Source of the DNA: Phyllostachys edulis
Taxonomy: Eukaryota > Streptophyta > Magnoliopsida > Poales > Poaceae
DNA: 64,000 nucleotides
NCBI GenBank assembly: GCA_036346405.1
Contig: CM070562.1
Coordinates: 109,444,999 to 109,508,998 of the forward strand
Direction of reading: 5' to 3'
Position numbers and translations under genes: made by a program. Below are positions 9,654-22,500 of the stretch, piece by piece; position 1 is the stretch's first letter, and each line of letters starts with the position of its first letter. Below the pieces are notes generated by a model that was not told the DNA's origin, made no database searches, and worked only from the letters and a program-made list of their open reading frames with translations.

Positions 9654-12600
9654 CTACAGGTTGTCTTTCAGCCACTTCGCTGCCCCATTGGCAATGGATC
9701 TGAAAGAATTCAACAACGAACTTGGTCAACACAAGAACATAGTACACGAGATACCCCAAATGCAGATGTTAGATGAACAAAATCAATCAACAATATGTGA
9801 AGGTTTAGTTGGGTTAGTTCAGACTTCAACACAAGCATACCTCCGCATTCAAACTGTCAGTTACTCTGCATTTGTACTATTCGTTTTTAAATTATACTTG
9901 AAATTCTAACGGTTGCCATAGCCAATATTAGAAATACAAGTGAAAGCAACCAACAGAGTTAAACAAGCGACAACTTATTGTATAGAACCTACTATAATAA
10001 CATATTTACCCCATTACAGTTTGTTGGAAAGAGCACTGTTAAAGATTTTCGACCACCAGGAACCAGCAAAAGAGACAGCACATCACCTATGCATTCAGTA
10101 TAATGGGAAAAACACTTTTTTCAACATGAATTTACCACATTAACATATATTTTAAGAAAACAAGTAGCAAAAGAAGATCAATGAAAATATATTAACGGAC
10201 CAAGGGCAATTACCACCAGGGCTTTTAAGAATATTATACAGCCCTCTGGCAATGACAACACATGAACATGACCCACACACCTTGCATCAGCAATTGCATT
10301 GTAGTGAAATCAAGTTTAATATTTACCCTGCAAAATCTTTAAGTTTCTTCAACCAGTCACCCTCTCCTTCATCAGTTTGGCCTGAATCTTCTTGACCAAC
10401 ACTACTTTCGTTCTCTTGACGTATGGCTGCAACGCAGATGTGAGCCTTTAGTTTCTTCTAAGGAAATTTCATCCTTCCTTATCAAGTGGTAATGACAAGA
10501 CACCAACAAACTTCTGATAGTATGGATCCAAAATGGGAATGGATTCTTTGCTGGAGAGAGAGAGAGGAAAGATATAATCTATGCATATAGTATGCATGCT
10601 TACATTTTGGCTTCACAGGTGCATGGGCAAAACCACCATTACTCAAAGATGCAAGTTCCTCAAGTAACTCCCTTTCGCGTCCACTGGAAGAAACACCGAT
10701 TTATAGTAATTCATAGAGATATGGGTTGAATACTTGAGTGGCTCTAGAGTATTAGTATGTATGTATTCAAAAAGTACGCTCAAGTAAGATAGTGCGTTTT
10801 CACCTTATGCGTTTGGGTATAGTGACCTTAATAGTGAATAGATGATCGCCACGTATAGATGGCTTATTCAATGTAGGAACACCTTGCTTCGCTAGGACCG
10901 CTACATCACCAGGTTGGGTACCTGGAGGTATTCGAAGTTCACTATTTCCATCAACAGTTCTGACCTGTTTGCAAGAAGATTTTGAAATGAATACCAAAAT
11001 TTAAACACAGTAGCCTATATATAAAAAAGAAACATCATAAGGGAAATTTGTTCTCATATTTGGAACAAACATCTACCAACATGTAACTTTGCTCTGAACC
11101 ATCCATGGTTGTTAGAAAGGCACAAAAACTTAAATCACTTTGAGCGAAAAAAATTCACCAGGCCTAGAATAACAGTAGCTCAGCTTGCACTGGACATAGA
11201 TCGAGTCAACATGATTAACAGTTCATGACTGATAGACTTGCTTCATCTGGTCTTAGATTTAGCTCAAGTCAATATTATGACAAACTAACATCAGGAAGCA
11301 CCTTGCTTTAATTTTCAATTTATAATGATCCCAAGTTTGTGTAATTGAATTAGATTATCTTAATATCAAAAAGGAAAATAGCATTAAGATTAAGAACTCG
11401 ACACAATCCAAGATGTAGATAGTGTATATTTAGGAATAAGAGTTACAACACTATTAGTTCTGTTCGATGATTATTGTGTGTAACAGCTAGTTTTTTAGTT
11501 TCCACAGGGCACATGCTAAGCAGGACAATATGCCAAATATCACTTACACAACAAATGTGGGACTAAACTGATAAACTCCAAACATACACTTGGGGACTCA
11601 CATACACCTCCACTTGAAGTTTGCTAATTATATCAGAACTGGAATAAAGCAACCGAGCTATTTTGCTTTAATAAGCTATCTCAATTTTTGCTTGTTTCTA
11701 ATCTCCAGTTATCGAGTGAAGTGAGAAGCTTCAGACATTCAACTGAATAGTTGCTTACTGAAGAAAGGCAATGAAATATAACTGAAACTAAAGATCACAG
11801 TTGATGATCATAATGAGAAATAATTTACCTTTTTAACGGTACCCAAAATAGCTTCAATGTAGCTTATCGACACAGTTGAATACAAGTTGATGCCATCCCT
11901 TTTAATATCTGATGGCTCCTCTATATCAAGGCAAACAAAAAGATCTCCAGGAGGCCCTCTGTTTTCCAAAGGAAAAAAGGGTTTAGGCATGGATTTATTT
12001 GGGCATCCATGCAAAGGAGGAATATATAAAAGGCAGAAGATGAGGAACTAAAACAGGCTAAATTGGGTGAAAGCTAGAAAGGCGTGCGCGCACACACACA
12101 GAGATATCTGAAGAAAGTTTCTCTTAACTGTAGTCACAAACTCACAATCATAATTCATAACTTACTGCAACCTTGTAAACTTCCTAAAAATGCAAATGAA
12201 CACATGCAAAAAATACAAGGTTAATCTACAATCTACATTGCTGTATGTTCTTGATGCAACAAAAATATATTTTGCAAATAACACATTCACTGAGATCTAA
12301 AATCTCAAAAAGATTTCTGCTGCTGGCCAATGACCACAAACTTCCATTCGCTTACGCAAAATAAAAATACAACAGAGCAATCCAAGAATGTAGCATGCAT
12401 CTGATGGCCATTGGCTTGGTACTCTATGCCCCTAATGAAACACCTATGCTTCATGCCATTTACCATGGTTGCAACAAAAGTGTATTCCAAAGGTATGCAA
12501 CATATGGTACAAGTAAACCTAAGCATCGCAAGCCACTGCCACAATACAGAAGATTGATCTAATTGCCTCTAGGACCACAATGATCACTTGTGAGTGTTTA

Positions 12601-15600
12601 AAGTGTTCAACTACGAAGTATAAACAAGTTCAAAATTAAGTTCTGAACTTCTGAAAAATGCTTTGCTTACCCTTTTGGTCCCGCATCACCTTCACCACGT
12701 ACACGAAGAGTACTACCTTTACTGACCCCTGGAGGAATTTTAACTTTGATCTCCTTTCTGACACGAACACGCCCCTCTCCAGAGCATTTCCTGCAATAAT
12801 CTGAAATTACCACACCCTCTCCTGCACAAGTGGGGCAAATAGAAACCTACAACATAAGAAAATTTAGAAGTTAAAGTAATGACAAAAAATTACAATAAAT
12901 AATCAAATTAAACTAAAATCATTACATAGAAATACAGGCTACCCAAAGGCTACAATCATAATTTATTTTTTGGGTGTAGTACTGAAATAAAACTGTGAGC
13001 CTCAACAGTCTTATACAGACCATAATTTGCATGCTAGTGTTAGGTCAGTTTACACAAGTGAGCAAAATAACATCTCAAAATAATAAAATACAGTGCAGTC
13101 TCTCGTCAAACAAGGATTCTTAGACAATTCAGACAAACAGGAGATCTATAATGTTCTAAACGATGCTAAATTTGTTATAATTTGCCATCTTCTGGTTGTT
13201 TTGACGCATTTAAATTTATCCTTTTTTAAATGAAAAGGAAAACTCTACTGCCATAACAACCCAGGAGTTAAACACAACTTTCATAGGTGCTAATCTCCCA
13301 GGTGCAGTGCCGAAGCTAGTGTTCTTTCGCCCCCTATTCTTGCCCACTTTTTCTTGCTTAATGTACTAAACGGTGAAGTGTCATTTTCTGTAATATTTCA
13401 AACCTTTTTATTTGTTTAACAAAAAGCATTTGTTCCCATCCTAGTATATCTTACAAATATATATTTTTTTGTTTCATGAGATCTTGTTCATAATTTATTG
13501 CTTTCGATCTTCCTTTGTTTTGTTTAATGTTTGTTTTTGTACATGCCACCTGCCATTTGCCAATATGACATGTCACAAGCTATTCACTGCTGCACACAAA
13601 AGCTGTCATACTGTTACCAGACATGGTAAAGCACCGGAATAATACTATAGAAGTTATAGGGTTCAAACAAGGATGCTCCATTGTTACCTGGGAGAACAGA
13701 CCAAATGGTGTTTGCTCAGTTCGCATTACTTGCCCTTGTCCACCACATGTGGAACATATTCTCATCTTTGAGCCAATCTTTGAACCAGAACCGCCACAAG
13801 TATCACATGTCTCCAAATGAGATAATATAACATCTTTTTCTGTTCCAAACATTGCCTCCGAGAATCCCAGAATCACATCATATCTGATGGAATAAGTCTG
13901 TGTCAGTCTAGAAAACACACTAGATTGATTACAAAACGATAATAAAGTTTAGCTACAGAACAACTTTGTAAAAGAATCTGATGGAACAATATCCTTGTTT
14001 TTTCCCCTGAAAACTATTCTAGAGCACAAGAACAAACAATATGCCAGAAGTACCGACAACAGCAATACTTGATATTAGTAGCGCAGCAAAAACGCAAAAG
14101 ACAAAGGGGGAGCACGGAAACATTTGCCACAAAGACAAGAGAACCAAGACACTACAATTTAATGGTAATACACACTGTTCCCCACAAAACTCTTATTCCA
14201 TGCAGTATCACCAAATGACCAAATAAATGCTTAACTATTACTTCCAGGCAAATCATGCTAGATCTCCAATGTATGTAGAATTATCTCTTTGGCAGTTCAT
14301 ATCATTTCAACAAGATAAACACCTGGGTCCTGGATATCATTTCACTTCAACATGTCTAATGTCTTACAACAAACCAAACCTGATGTCTTCACCCTGAACA
14401 GCAGTGCTCCTCCTGCGTGTCCTAAATGCGCTCTGGTCCATACCAGAAAAGCCACCCATGCTTGCTCCAAAGAATGTCTCGAACAGATCAAATGGATTAG
14501 TCTGCATATAGAAAATAACAGGGAAATAACTCAGGCCTTGTTTAAGCAGAAAAATATGCTCGATAGTTAATAACACCTAGTATCCTTATAAGCCAAAGAA
14601 CTTGAGTTAATATACATATAATCACATTCAAAGATATTGCCTTGTAAATGCTAGAACAAAGAAGAGTTGAAAAAGCATTACTGTATAGGCTCCAGCGGAG
14701 CCTCCAACCGCAGTTTTAACCCCAGCCTCACCATATTGATTGTACAACGCTCTCTTCTTTTCATCTGACAGTACCTGATGATAATGAGATTCAGTACTCC
14801 AAAATGGGCAATAGAAGACTAAAGAAAACTAGAAACAGAATTTTGATTCTGGATTAAATATATTAAATAGTGTAGCAAGAAAAAGGAACTGCAAGTCCGT
14901 GAATGGTAAAAATGAAACTAATAATTCAGACAGCTAATGCCATCCAAACTGATTACCAAGTTGGTCGGATAACAGTATAAGAATAGTTTTTTAATGGGAA
15001 GTCGGATAAGAATAGTACCACGGCGCTACAGTGCTTTGTACAGTGAATGTGAAAAAACTACTACACTGCGATAATAACTCAGAAGGTTTCTAAGGTGGAC
15101 CATGACGACTCAGTTCAAAATGGTAAACTATTACATGCAAAACCCACATTTCAATGTATTCGTTAGAGTAGTGCAGTGCTTCTATGCTCTTCCAAAAAGT
15201 GAAAAGAACAAATTTTAAGGCACATAAAGGGCATGATTTGCAGCCACCCACTACTACACTACTAACAATACCGCTTTAGGATTTGAGCAATTTGGTTTTC
15301 GGGGGTGCTTCTATTCATAAATACATTAGATTGCTGGGTTGCATAGTAAAAGCTAAAAAACATGTTATTTGGTAAGGTGATAAATCGTGTATTGAAGTTT
15401 TTAACCACGAAAGTCAGCTATGAATCAAAACCTTGAGGGCCAGTTAGGAAGGGGTGTTTTAGGCCCATTTCCACAAGAGCCCTTATAATATATGCCACAA
15501 GACTTATAGACAAGATTCAAGAATCAAGATAATCAGAATAGTAGAGGAACACATGAAGTAAACAATATGATGGACTGCATACCTCATACGCTGCACTTAT

Positions 15601-16592
15601 CTCTTTGAATTTTTCAGTTGCTCCAGGTTCCTTATTGACATCAGGGTGATACTAAAAGAAAGAGAGATGTCACAACCCATTTTTTTCCTTGAAATGCTTG
15701 ACTATAATTTTTACGTTCTGAATTATTAGCAACCTGGTGATAGAGCAAAATCATATCACTTGGTAAAGTGATAGAAGGCATAATAAAAATTTTAGCCATG
15801 AAAGTCAGCTATGGATCAAAACCTTGAGAGCCTGTTAGGAAGGGGCGTTTTAGGCAATTACCCATGTACAATCTAGGCCCCAAATAAGGTCCTCTCCTGG
15901 GTCCAAAAGCATGCTTTTGTAGGCTTCTAACTTTCTAAGGGTATTTCAGTAATCAGTATTAGGTGAAAACATCCGCAAGGAAGTACTCGCCCCTACCATA
16001 TTATCAACTATTCACCAACACCAACATGGATTACAAACAAACAGGGACCTTCTAAGATGGGCGAAAAGTTGAACTACTCTAGCAACATTTTCCAACATCG
16101 CCCAGGCTATACACAAGTTAACTATGAGGCATTTCTCTACACTTTATACAAGCAAAACAATGCCGCTACGTGTGATTCAACGAACTCCAATTATGTACTC
16201 CAACCTTATGCCATTATTCTTAAACAAACAGGATAAACACCAATATAACTCCATAAAACGAGTAAAATTGAGGTTTTCGGTGGGAGGGGACAAGCGTCGA
16301 ACACCTGGCGCGCAAGCTTCCGGTACGCGGCCTTGATATCCTTGTTGCTCGCGGAACGCGGCACACCAAGCGTCGCGTAATAGTCGGCCGATGCCCACAC
16401 AACCAGGCCCCCTCCTCGTCGCCGCCTCGGAGGCCACCCGCGATGCCGCGGCGCAGCGCACGCGAACGGAAGGTCGCCGCTCCTACCGGCGGCAGCGAAG
16501 TGGACCCCACCAGGAGGGAAGGAGGCGGTGGCGCGGGAGGAAGGCGCGGGATTGGAAGGCACGAATGGGAGCGTGGAGAGCGCGAGCGCCAT
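9654..16592 (-). CDS. Chloroplast DnaJ (type A J-protein), DJA5/DJA6-like (11 exons, 486 aa)
   Basis: Hsp70 co-chaperone. The Arabidopsis relatives DJA5/DJA6 are plastid proteins reported to help iron-sulfur cluster assembly. The model is complement(join(9654..9699,10327..10426,10604..10683,10804..10964,11829..11958,12671..12846,13688..13883,14380..14501,14682..14774,15583..15651,16305..16592)), and every junction is GT-AG and in phase. Residues 1-69 are Ser/Ala/Arg-rich, a likely plastid transit peptide. The J domain starts at ADYYATLGVPRSASNKDIKA, with the HPD motif at 98-100. Four zinc motifs follow: CDTCGGSG (217), CSTCGGQG (234), CPTCAGEG (260) and CRKCSGEG (274). The C-terminal peptide-binding domain follows, and the protein ends SIANGAAKWLKDNL in a separate last exon about 630 bp away. 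No lesion was seen. A mitochondrial location is possible but less likely. Confidence 0.93.
15368..15855. repeat. Direct repeats in the two introns flanking DnaJ exon 2
   Basis: Segments 15368-15464 and 15759-15855 (97 bp each) share the order 'ttggtaa.gtgata', 'gaaagtcagctatg.atcaa', 'aaccttgag' and 'gttaggaagggg.gtttta'. By eye they are about 80% identical. They bracket exon 2 (15583-15651), which carries the HPD motif. Confidence 0.8.
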
Positions 16593-16770
16593 CAGCGAGC
16601 TCGGCGCGGGCTCGGCGCCTTCTAGAACCTTCTGGCGCGGGCGCGTGTGCTCGGCGTTGGAGGATAGTGTTGTATGGTCCGCGTCGTCTCGTCTGAGCGC
16701 AGGAGAGCTGCAGCCAGGGATGGGAGGGGACGATATATGAAATAGAGTGGGTCCCCGTTGTCAGTGTCCG
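16593..16770 (-). promoter_or_regulatory. Probable promoter and 5' UTR of the DnaJ gene
   Basis: GC-rich sequence directly upstream of the minus-strand ATG at 16592, fading into AT-rich DNA beyond about 16770. No clear TATA box was identified. Called from position and composition only. Confidence 0.35.
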
Positions 16771-17807
16771 TTATAATCCAGGGATCGTTTGTTCCATACC
16801 TGTAAATGCACTAAATGTTGCGAATGCTATGAAAATCGTTCTAGAAGTTTTCAAAAAAATTAAAAAAACTACCAAAATTAGGAAAGTTTATTCTATACAT
16901 CTCCACAAAATTTTAATAGCTAACCCAATCTCATTTGAGAGAGATGAAAAGGACAAATACCCACTATTTATTTGTCTTTTTTATCTTGCATGGGCAATTC
17001 GGTTTGATCTTGAAATTTTGCATGGCTGTATGGTATGACCTCTTAATTTTTTTTGATAGTTTTTAAAAACTTTTAAACCAATTTTCACGATATTTACAAC
17101 ACCCAGGCCTGGTTTGGATCAGCAGTTTTGTGAAAACCAGATTTACTAAAACTGGTTTTAGCACAATTTTAGGACAACCTTGTTTGGTTTATCTGACTAA
17201 TCCACGGCTAAGAAAAACTCGTTTCCTCCAAAACCCAGAATTCCGTGTGTTTATATTAAAAAAACCGAGTATACATGGTTTTTAACAAAACCAGTTTCTG
17301 ATATTCTCCTTCTAACATATTGCTATTTCTCTGCCCACGCTCTCCTTCTTCATGGAGGCATTGCCCTGGGGCGGTGGCAATGTTGCGCTCCCTGTCTACA
17401 CCGTTGACCTGGTGCATAGGCTTCTCGCCATCTCTTCCTTCCCCGATATGAACATCGACATCTACATCTGTGTCGAGGACTCCATGGTCACACTCGCCCC
17501 GCCGCTTCCAATAGCTGGCCGACGGGCCATGGCAGCGGTCCTCTTAAGTTCATGGGTGTTCACCTGAACACCCATTAATTTTTGCAAAAAAAATCCGCGG
17601 TATAGTATGCGTATTGTATTGTGATTGGTAAATCTTGACTTTTTTGTTAAATGTAGATCTCAGAGCTTCAAACGAAATGAATAAGAAGTTTGTTGATTTG
17701 AAAGACATGAATGGAAATCGAGTTAAATTGTAATTTTTCTTGATTATTTTGTAATTTTACTAAATTATTTGAGATGTTGTCATTAGTACAAATAATTTGT
17801 ACTTTGC
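16771..17807. other. Intergenic DNA with a GC-rich ORF fragment and a short palindrome
   Basis: Mostly AT-rich. 17100-17300 starts 'aggcctggtttgg', a MITE-like end, but no matching end was found. 17352-17567 opens MEALPWGGGNVALPVYTVDL and runs 71 aa with gene-like GC content but no recognised domain; it may be a captured gene fragment. At 17552-17575 two 11-nt arms (ATGGGTGTTCA and its inverse) surround a 2-nt centre. 17580-17807 is plain AT-rich DNA leading up to the LINE target site. Confidence 0.3.
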
Positions 17808-17821
17808 TTATTGTGCACATT

Positions 17822-20800
17822 GGGCCTAAGTTTACTTGGACTAATAAATAGATTAGCCCCATTATGATTGAGTTGGACATAATTTTGGTATCTACTGAGT
17901 GGGAAATCAGGTTTCGTCTTTGCTATGCTTTTAGTTTGACTAGATTGGGTTCAGATCATTGTCCTATAGTGTTAGATTCAGGGGAGAGAAGGGTCTCAAG
18001 ATCTGGAAGGTTTCATTTTGAAAAGAGTTGGTTCTGTCATAATGATTTTCGGGGAGTGGTTGTAAACAATTGGAATAATTATATCTCTAAGGTTCCTGAG
18101 CATACTTATTCCATTGATAGATGGAATGGGGGGTTGCTGCTCTAAGACAGTTCTTAAAAGGTTGGGGAGCTCATATTAAGGGGCATAATAATAAAGATAA
18201 AAAGGTTTTGTTAGAGTACATTAAGATGTTGGATTTTAAGGCTGATAACAGTGGTTTGAGTAGTGTTGAGTGGCTGGAGAGATATAGAGTAGAAAATAAG
18301 TTGGAAATCCTTTTTGATCTAGAAGAAAATTATTGGCATCAGAGGGGGAAACTAAATGGATTACCCAGGGGTGACTCTAATACTAGATTTTTTCATAGTT
18401 ATGCTAATGGTAGGAGGAGGAAAATTTTTATTTTTAGTCTAGATAACAATGGGGTGTGTCTAACAGAGGAAGATCAAATTAGAGATCACATTTACTTGTT
18501 TTATAAAAACTTGTTTGGTTATGAAGAAGGTTTGAAGGTTACTCTGGTGGATAATTTTTGGAAGGTGGGGCAAAAAGTGTCTATTGCTGATAATGAAAGT
18601 TTAATTCAAAATTTCACTGAGGAGGAGGGTTTTTTTGTCATCAAGGATTTGTCTGCACGACTCGCCTCCCCGGGCCGATGGTTTTCCTTCCTCTTTTTAT
18701 AAGGCTTTTGGGGGGGTTTAAAGAGTACTATTACAGGGATGGTGCAAGATTTCTATGATGAGAAGTTGGATATCAAAAGGCTAAACTATGGGGTGATTAC
18801 TCTTATTCCTAATATTAAAGAGGCTAACTCAATTAAGCATTTCAGACCCATTTGTCTGCTTAATGTTAGTTTTAAAACCTTAACCAAGTTGCTGGCTGTG
18901 AGGCTGGGGAATATTGCAAATAGGGTTATTAATGAGTTAGAAATATATTGGATGGAGTGGTGTCTTTGCATGAAATCTTGCATGAGATGAGGACTTCTAA
19001 GAAAAGAGAAGTGGCTTTAAAGTTAGATTTTGGAAAAGTTTATGATAAAATTCAGTGGGGTTTTTTTAGAAAATGTGATGAAAGGAAAGGGCTTCTCTAG
19101 TCTTTGGATCAACTGGGTGATGAGTATTATTAAAGGGGGCAAAGTTAGCATTAATATCAATGGGACAGTAGGTCCCTACTTTTCTACTCATAACGGGTTA
19201 AGACAAAGGGATCCTTTATCTCCCTTGCTCTTTAATACTGCTACTGATGCTTCAGCAGCATTGATTGAAAAAGCTCAAGAGTTAGGCTTGATTAAAGGGG
19301 GTGGTCTTTCACTTAATTCCGGGTGGGGTTCCCTTACTCCAATACGCAGATGACACAGTTCTTATGATTGATTGTGAGGAGAAGTATATTCTTAATCTCA
19401 ATTTTTTGTTATATTGTTTTGAATGGATGTTTAGGCTAAAAATTAATTATCACAAAAGTGAAGTGTATACTCTGGGGGTGGATAATGAGGAAGCTTGCAG
19501 AGTGGCTCATATGTTCAATTGCAATCTTGGTCAGCTCCCCATGTCTTATTTATGGGTGGAGATTGGGGACAGATAGATTAATAAAAAAGCTGGGGAAAAG
19601 ATATTGAGTAAATTAGCAAGTAGGTTAGTTAATTGGAAGAATAATTTCTTGTCTTCAGGGGGGGCTGATTTTAGTTAACAGTTGCTTGAGTAGTCTTCCT
19701 ACCTACATAATGGGTTTTTATAGGCTGAATGAGGAGATTCATAAGAAAATGGATTCCATTAGATCTAAGTGTTTTTGGAGAGGGGCTAGTGACAAGTTTA
19801 AATATCATATGATTCATTAGGGTGCTGTTTGTAGGCCAAAAGATTTTGGGGGTTTGGGGGTGATTAATACTAGAAGGATGAATGATTGTCTTTTATGCAA
19901 ATGGTTTTGGAGAATGAACCTGGCCAGAGCTGAGTTATGGTTTAGGCTTTTAAAAGCTAAATATTTCCCTAAGGGTGACTTCAGAGACATTTTACCTTTC
20001 AGAGGATCTCAATTCTGGAGATCTTTGCTCAAAATCAGGCCTTTGTTTAATTTTGGGGCCTCCCAGCAAATTGGTGATAGGAAAGCTATATTGTTTTGGA
20101 AAGATGTTTGGGATGATAGCTGTCCTTTGAAGATTAGTTTTGGCAAACCTGATTGTATTGGAAATGGGTGTGGAACATTCCCTTCATCAGACAGTTTGGT
20201 AAGGAGGAGGAGATGTGGAATGACCTAAAGCAAGTTCTTTCTGGGGTGGTTTTGACTGATGAGAAAGATAGAGTGGTTTGATCCTTGGAGAATTCTAGCA
20301 ATTTTTCAGTAAAATCTTTATATAGACATATCATTTGGGGGGGTGATTTTTAAGATAAATAAGAGTCTTTAGAAAAGCAGAATTCCTTTGAAAATGGAAA
20401 TTTTTCTTTGGCTTGCATATCAGAATAGAATTCAAGTATCATATTATGGATTTGGATGGTTATTCGGACTCTTTAGATGATTTCCATCATAACTGGTTAG
20501 ATAGTTGGGGTGCTAACAAGTATCATATTTGCTTACTCGGTTTTGCAGTTCTGGCTTGGACGCTTTGGAAAGTCAGAAACAAAATGGCAATTGAGCAGCC
20601 TTTCTCTAAAAACCCATCTAAAGTCCTTTTCAATTTTATATCATGCTTGCAGCATTGGAGGATTCTGATCATCAAAGCTGATCAAAAGGTGTTGGATGCC
20701 CTGATTATGAAGGCTGAAGTTTGGGTGAAAAGTTTTTGTGCCAGGCAAAGGAAGTTAGGGGTAGGTTAGTTTGGTCGGTTAGCTTGTTAGCTAGTTGTCT

Positions 20801-20986
20801 GATGTAGTTGATTGTTCGCTTCCTTGTCAGGTCAGTTAATTCTGGTGATCTTTGGTATTGTTCCTGGTTGGTCTTGGTTAAGTTGGTTGTCCCAGCTTCT
20901 TGTTTTGCTTTTTGTTCATGTTCTTGTAAAACTTGTTATGAACTTTCTATAAAAGCTGGATTGTTTCCCGTTTTCAAAAAAAAAAT
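17822..20986 (+). mobile_element. 5'-truncated L1-type LINE with perfect 14-bp target-site duplication
   Basis: Non-LTR retrotransposon remnant. TTATTGTGCACATT occurs at 17808-17821 and again at 20987-21000, directly after a run of A at the element's 3' end, which fixes both boundaries. The element begins inside the endonuclease domain (KFTWTN motif, then STEWE), so the 5' UTR, ORF1 and most of the endonuclease are missing. This is the usual result of incomplete target-primed reverse transcription. The remaining ORF2 is described in the next entry. The perfect duplication suggests a fairly recent insertion, although the ORF carries stops. Confidence 0.93.
17825..20769 (+). pseudogene. LINE ORF2 remnant: endonuclease tail and reverse transcriptase
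   Basis: Broken reading frame of the LINE. Pieces in order are the endonuclease C-terminus (STEWEIRFRLCYAF, then LGSDHCPIVL), the linker (18121-18700), RT blocks ITLIPNIKEANSIKHFRPIC and LNVSFKTL (about 18795-18890), a decayed LDFGKVYDKIQWGFF, GLRQRDPLSPLLFN (near 19195), and the catalytic YADD at 19343-19354. The C-terminal region runs on to about 20769. At least five frame changes or stops separate these pieces, so no active enzyme can be made. Normal L1 ORF2 is over 1,200 residues. Confidence 0.88.
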
Positions 20987-21000
20987 TTATTGTGCACATT

Positions 21001-22495
21001 TATATTTTACAATAAATAATATTTTTTGTAACTTCCAATCTCCATTCTGAAAATTCTGAGTCCGCTGCTGGGCCATGGCCACAGGTCAATTAGGTTTTCG
21101 AGGGCAGAAAAAACAATGGCGCCAGCCACCGGCACTGTCCAAAACACCTAAGCCTGTGATCTAGCGGCAGCGGCAGAGAATCTACCAGCGGCGTGGTCGT
21201 CATCCAGAGAGAGTGAGGAGGGAAACGGGGAAGAAGAACACCCTCAGAAAGGTCCTCAACTTCTCGTGCCGTTGAACGACCCCGTCTTGTTTGGATTGAA
21301 GGTCAAGGTCCCGAGCGTACTCACCCATCGCAACCGTCGTCCGGTAAAACACCCTCGGCACAGCATGCCCACGCGCTCAAAACCGAGCAACATACTCGAT
21401 GACGCCAAGAACGAAGGTCAGGAGGTTCCAGATGGTGTTAACGTGGTTGGAGTTGCCCCAGAAGAAGAGCCACTTGTCGTCTAGGGCCTCCAGGCACCAC
21501 CACGATGTGTTGTCCATGAAGAGCTTGAACGAGCAATGCACCAAGTACACCCATCTGTTGCTCTCGAGAGCGCCCAGTGGCCCATCGTTACTCTAGTTTA
21601 CACAATTGAGCTGAGGGAGAGGAGTAAGAAATGCGGAAAGTAAGAGAGCATGGAGTTTGGCCAAGCAAGGTATTGCTCGTCCAAATAAAGTATTATATAA
21701 AGAATTATTAAGGATTTATCGCTATGAATATGTGGTAAATCCTCAAATGCATCTATCTTATAATATTAAATCATCAAATATCTCGTTATAAAACTGATGC
21801 TAATAGAATAAAAAAACAACTTAAAACTGTTTTTGTTAGACCATGTAGTTAGGTCTAATATTTTTTAGTTGATGAATAATTGACAATGTTGGGTACTGAT
21901 GTTATTTGAGGCGTGTGGTGTGTGTGGACTTATGTCGGTCAAGTTGGAAAGAACTTGTGCCGGAAAAACATGTTGTTTTGGTCTTTGCATGTGCAGGGTA
22001 ACTCGGAGGCGATCGTGGTCTACGGCGGTGACCGACAAGTGGCTTGGGCAAAGTCATGATCCAGAGGGTCGATGATGTTGGAGGAGACGTCGGGCTCAAG
22101 TTGGGGCACGTGGAGATCAAGGATGGATAATGCGTGTTGGAGCTACAGGGGTGCGGTCCAGAGGCTACGACATATGATAATTTTGCGGTGTCCAAAATTG
22201 GTTGTTTAATCTGGTGTAAAAGCCAACGTATTGGGCCCTAGGACTATTGGGCCGTACGTGGGTGATTATGTGCCAACGCTAGAAGGCCCATTAAGGGTTC
22301 TAGGTTTATTGCTCACGTGTATGAGCTGTAGGGTATAAGTAGATGTGGTGGCTGCCGTGTGAGTTGTTGGTTGCTGCGGCTTTTCTGGTCGGGCATGAGT
22401 TTTAGGGCCGGCGGCTCCTGGGGAAAAAGGTGCGGCCAGGGCTTTTGGGTGTGCTTCATCCGGCTGAAGAAAACCTTCGCCGCGCGTGTGCTGGT
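21001..22495. other. Intergenic DNA between LINE and solo LTR
   Basis: 21060-21600 is GC-rich and 21600-21900 is AT-rich. 21900-22495 is mixed, with TGGGCC-like sites near 22230-22290. Apart from the minus-strand fragment at 21377-21591, no coding feature is supported. Confidence 0.3.
21377..21591 (-). pseudogene. Unrecognised protein fragment, aromatic-rich
   Basis: Read on the minus strand from 21591, an open frame with no ATG gives NDGPLGALESNRWVYLVHCS, then a stretch rich in Trp, Phe and Leu (CLEALDDKWLFFWGNSNHV, TIWNLLTFVLGVIEY), ending at TGA 21377-21379. Codon use and hydrophobic patterning look like a real membrane-protein fragment rather than chance. There is no start and no continuing exon, so it is probably a gene fragment, possibly captured by a transposon. 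Family unknown. Confidence 0.35.
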
Positions 22496-22500
22496 GGCGA

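Noticed and set aside
10323..10325. TAA here as the true DnaJ stop (472 aa)
   Set aside because: GCAGG|GTAAAT is a good donor, and splicing to 9699 gives a sensible SIANGAAKWLKDNL end. The short form is kept only as a possible isoform.
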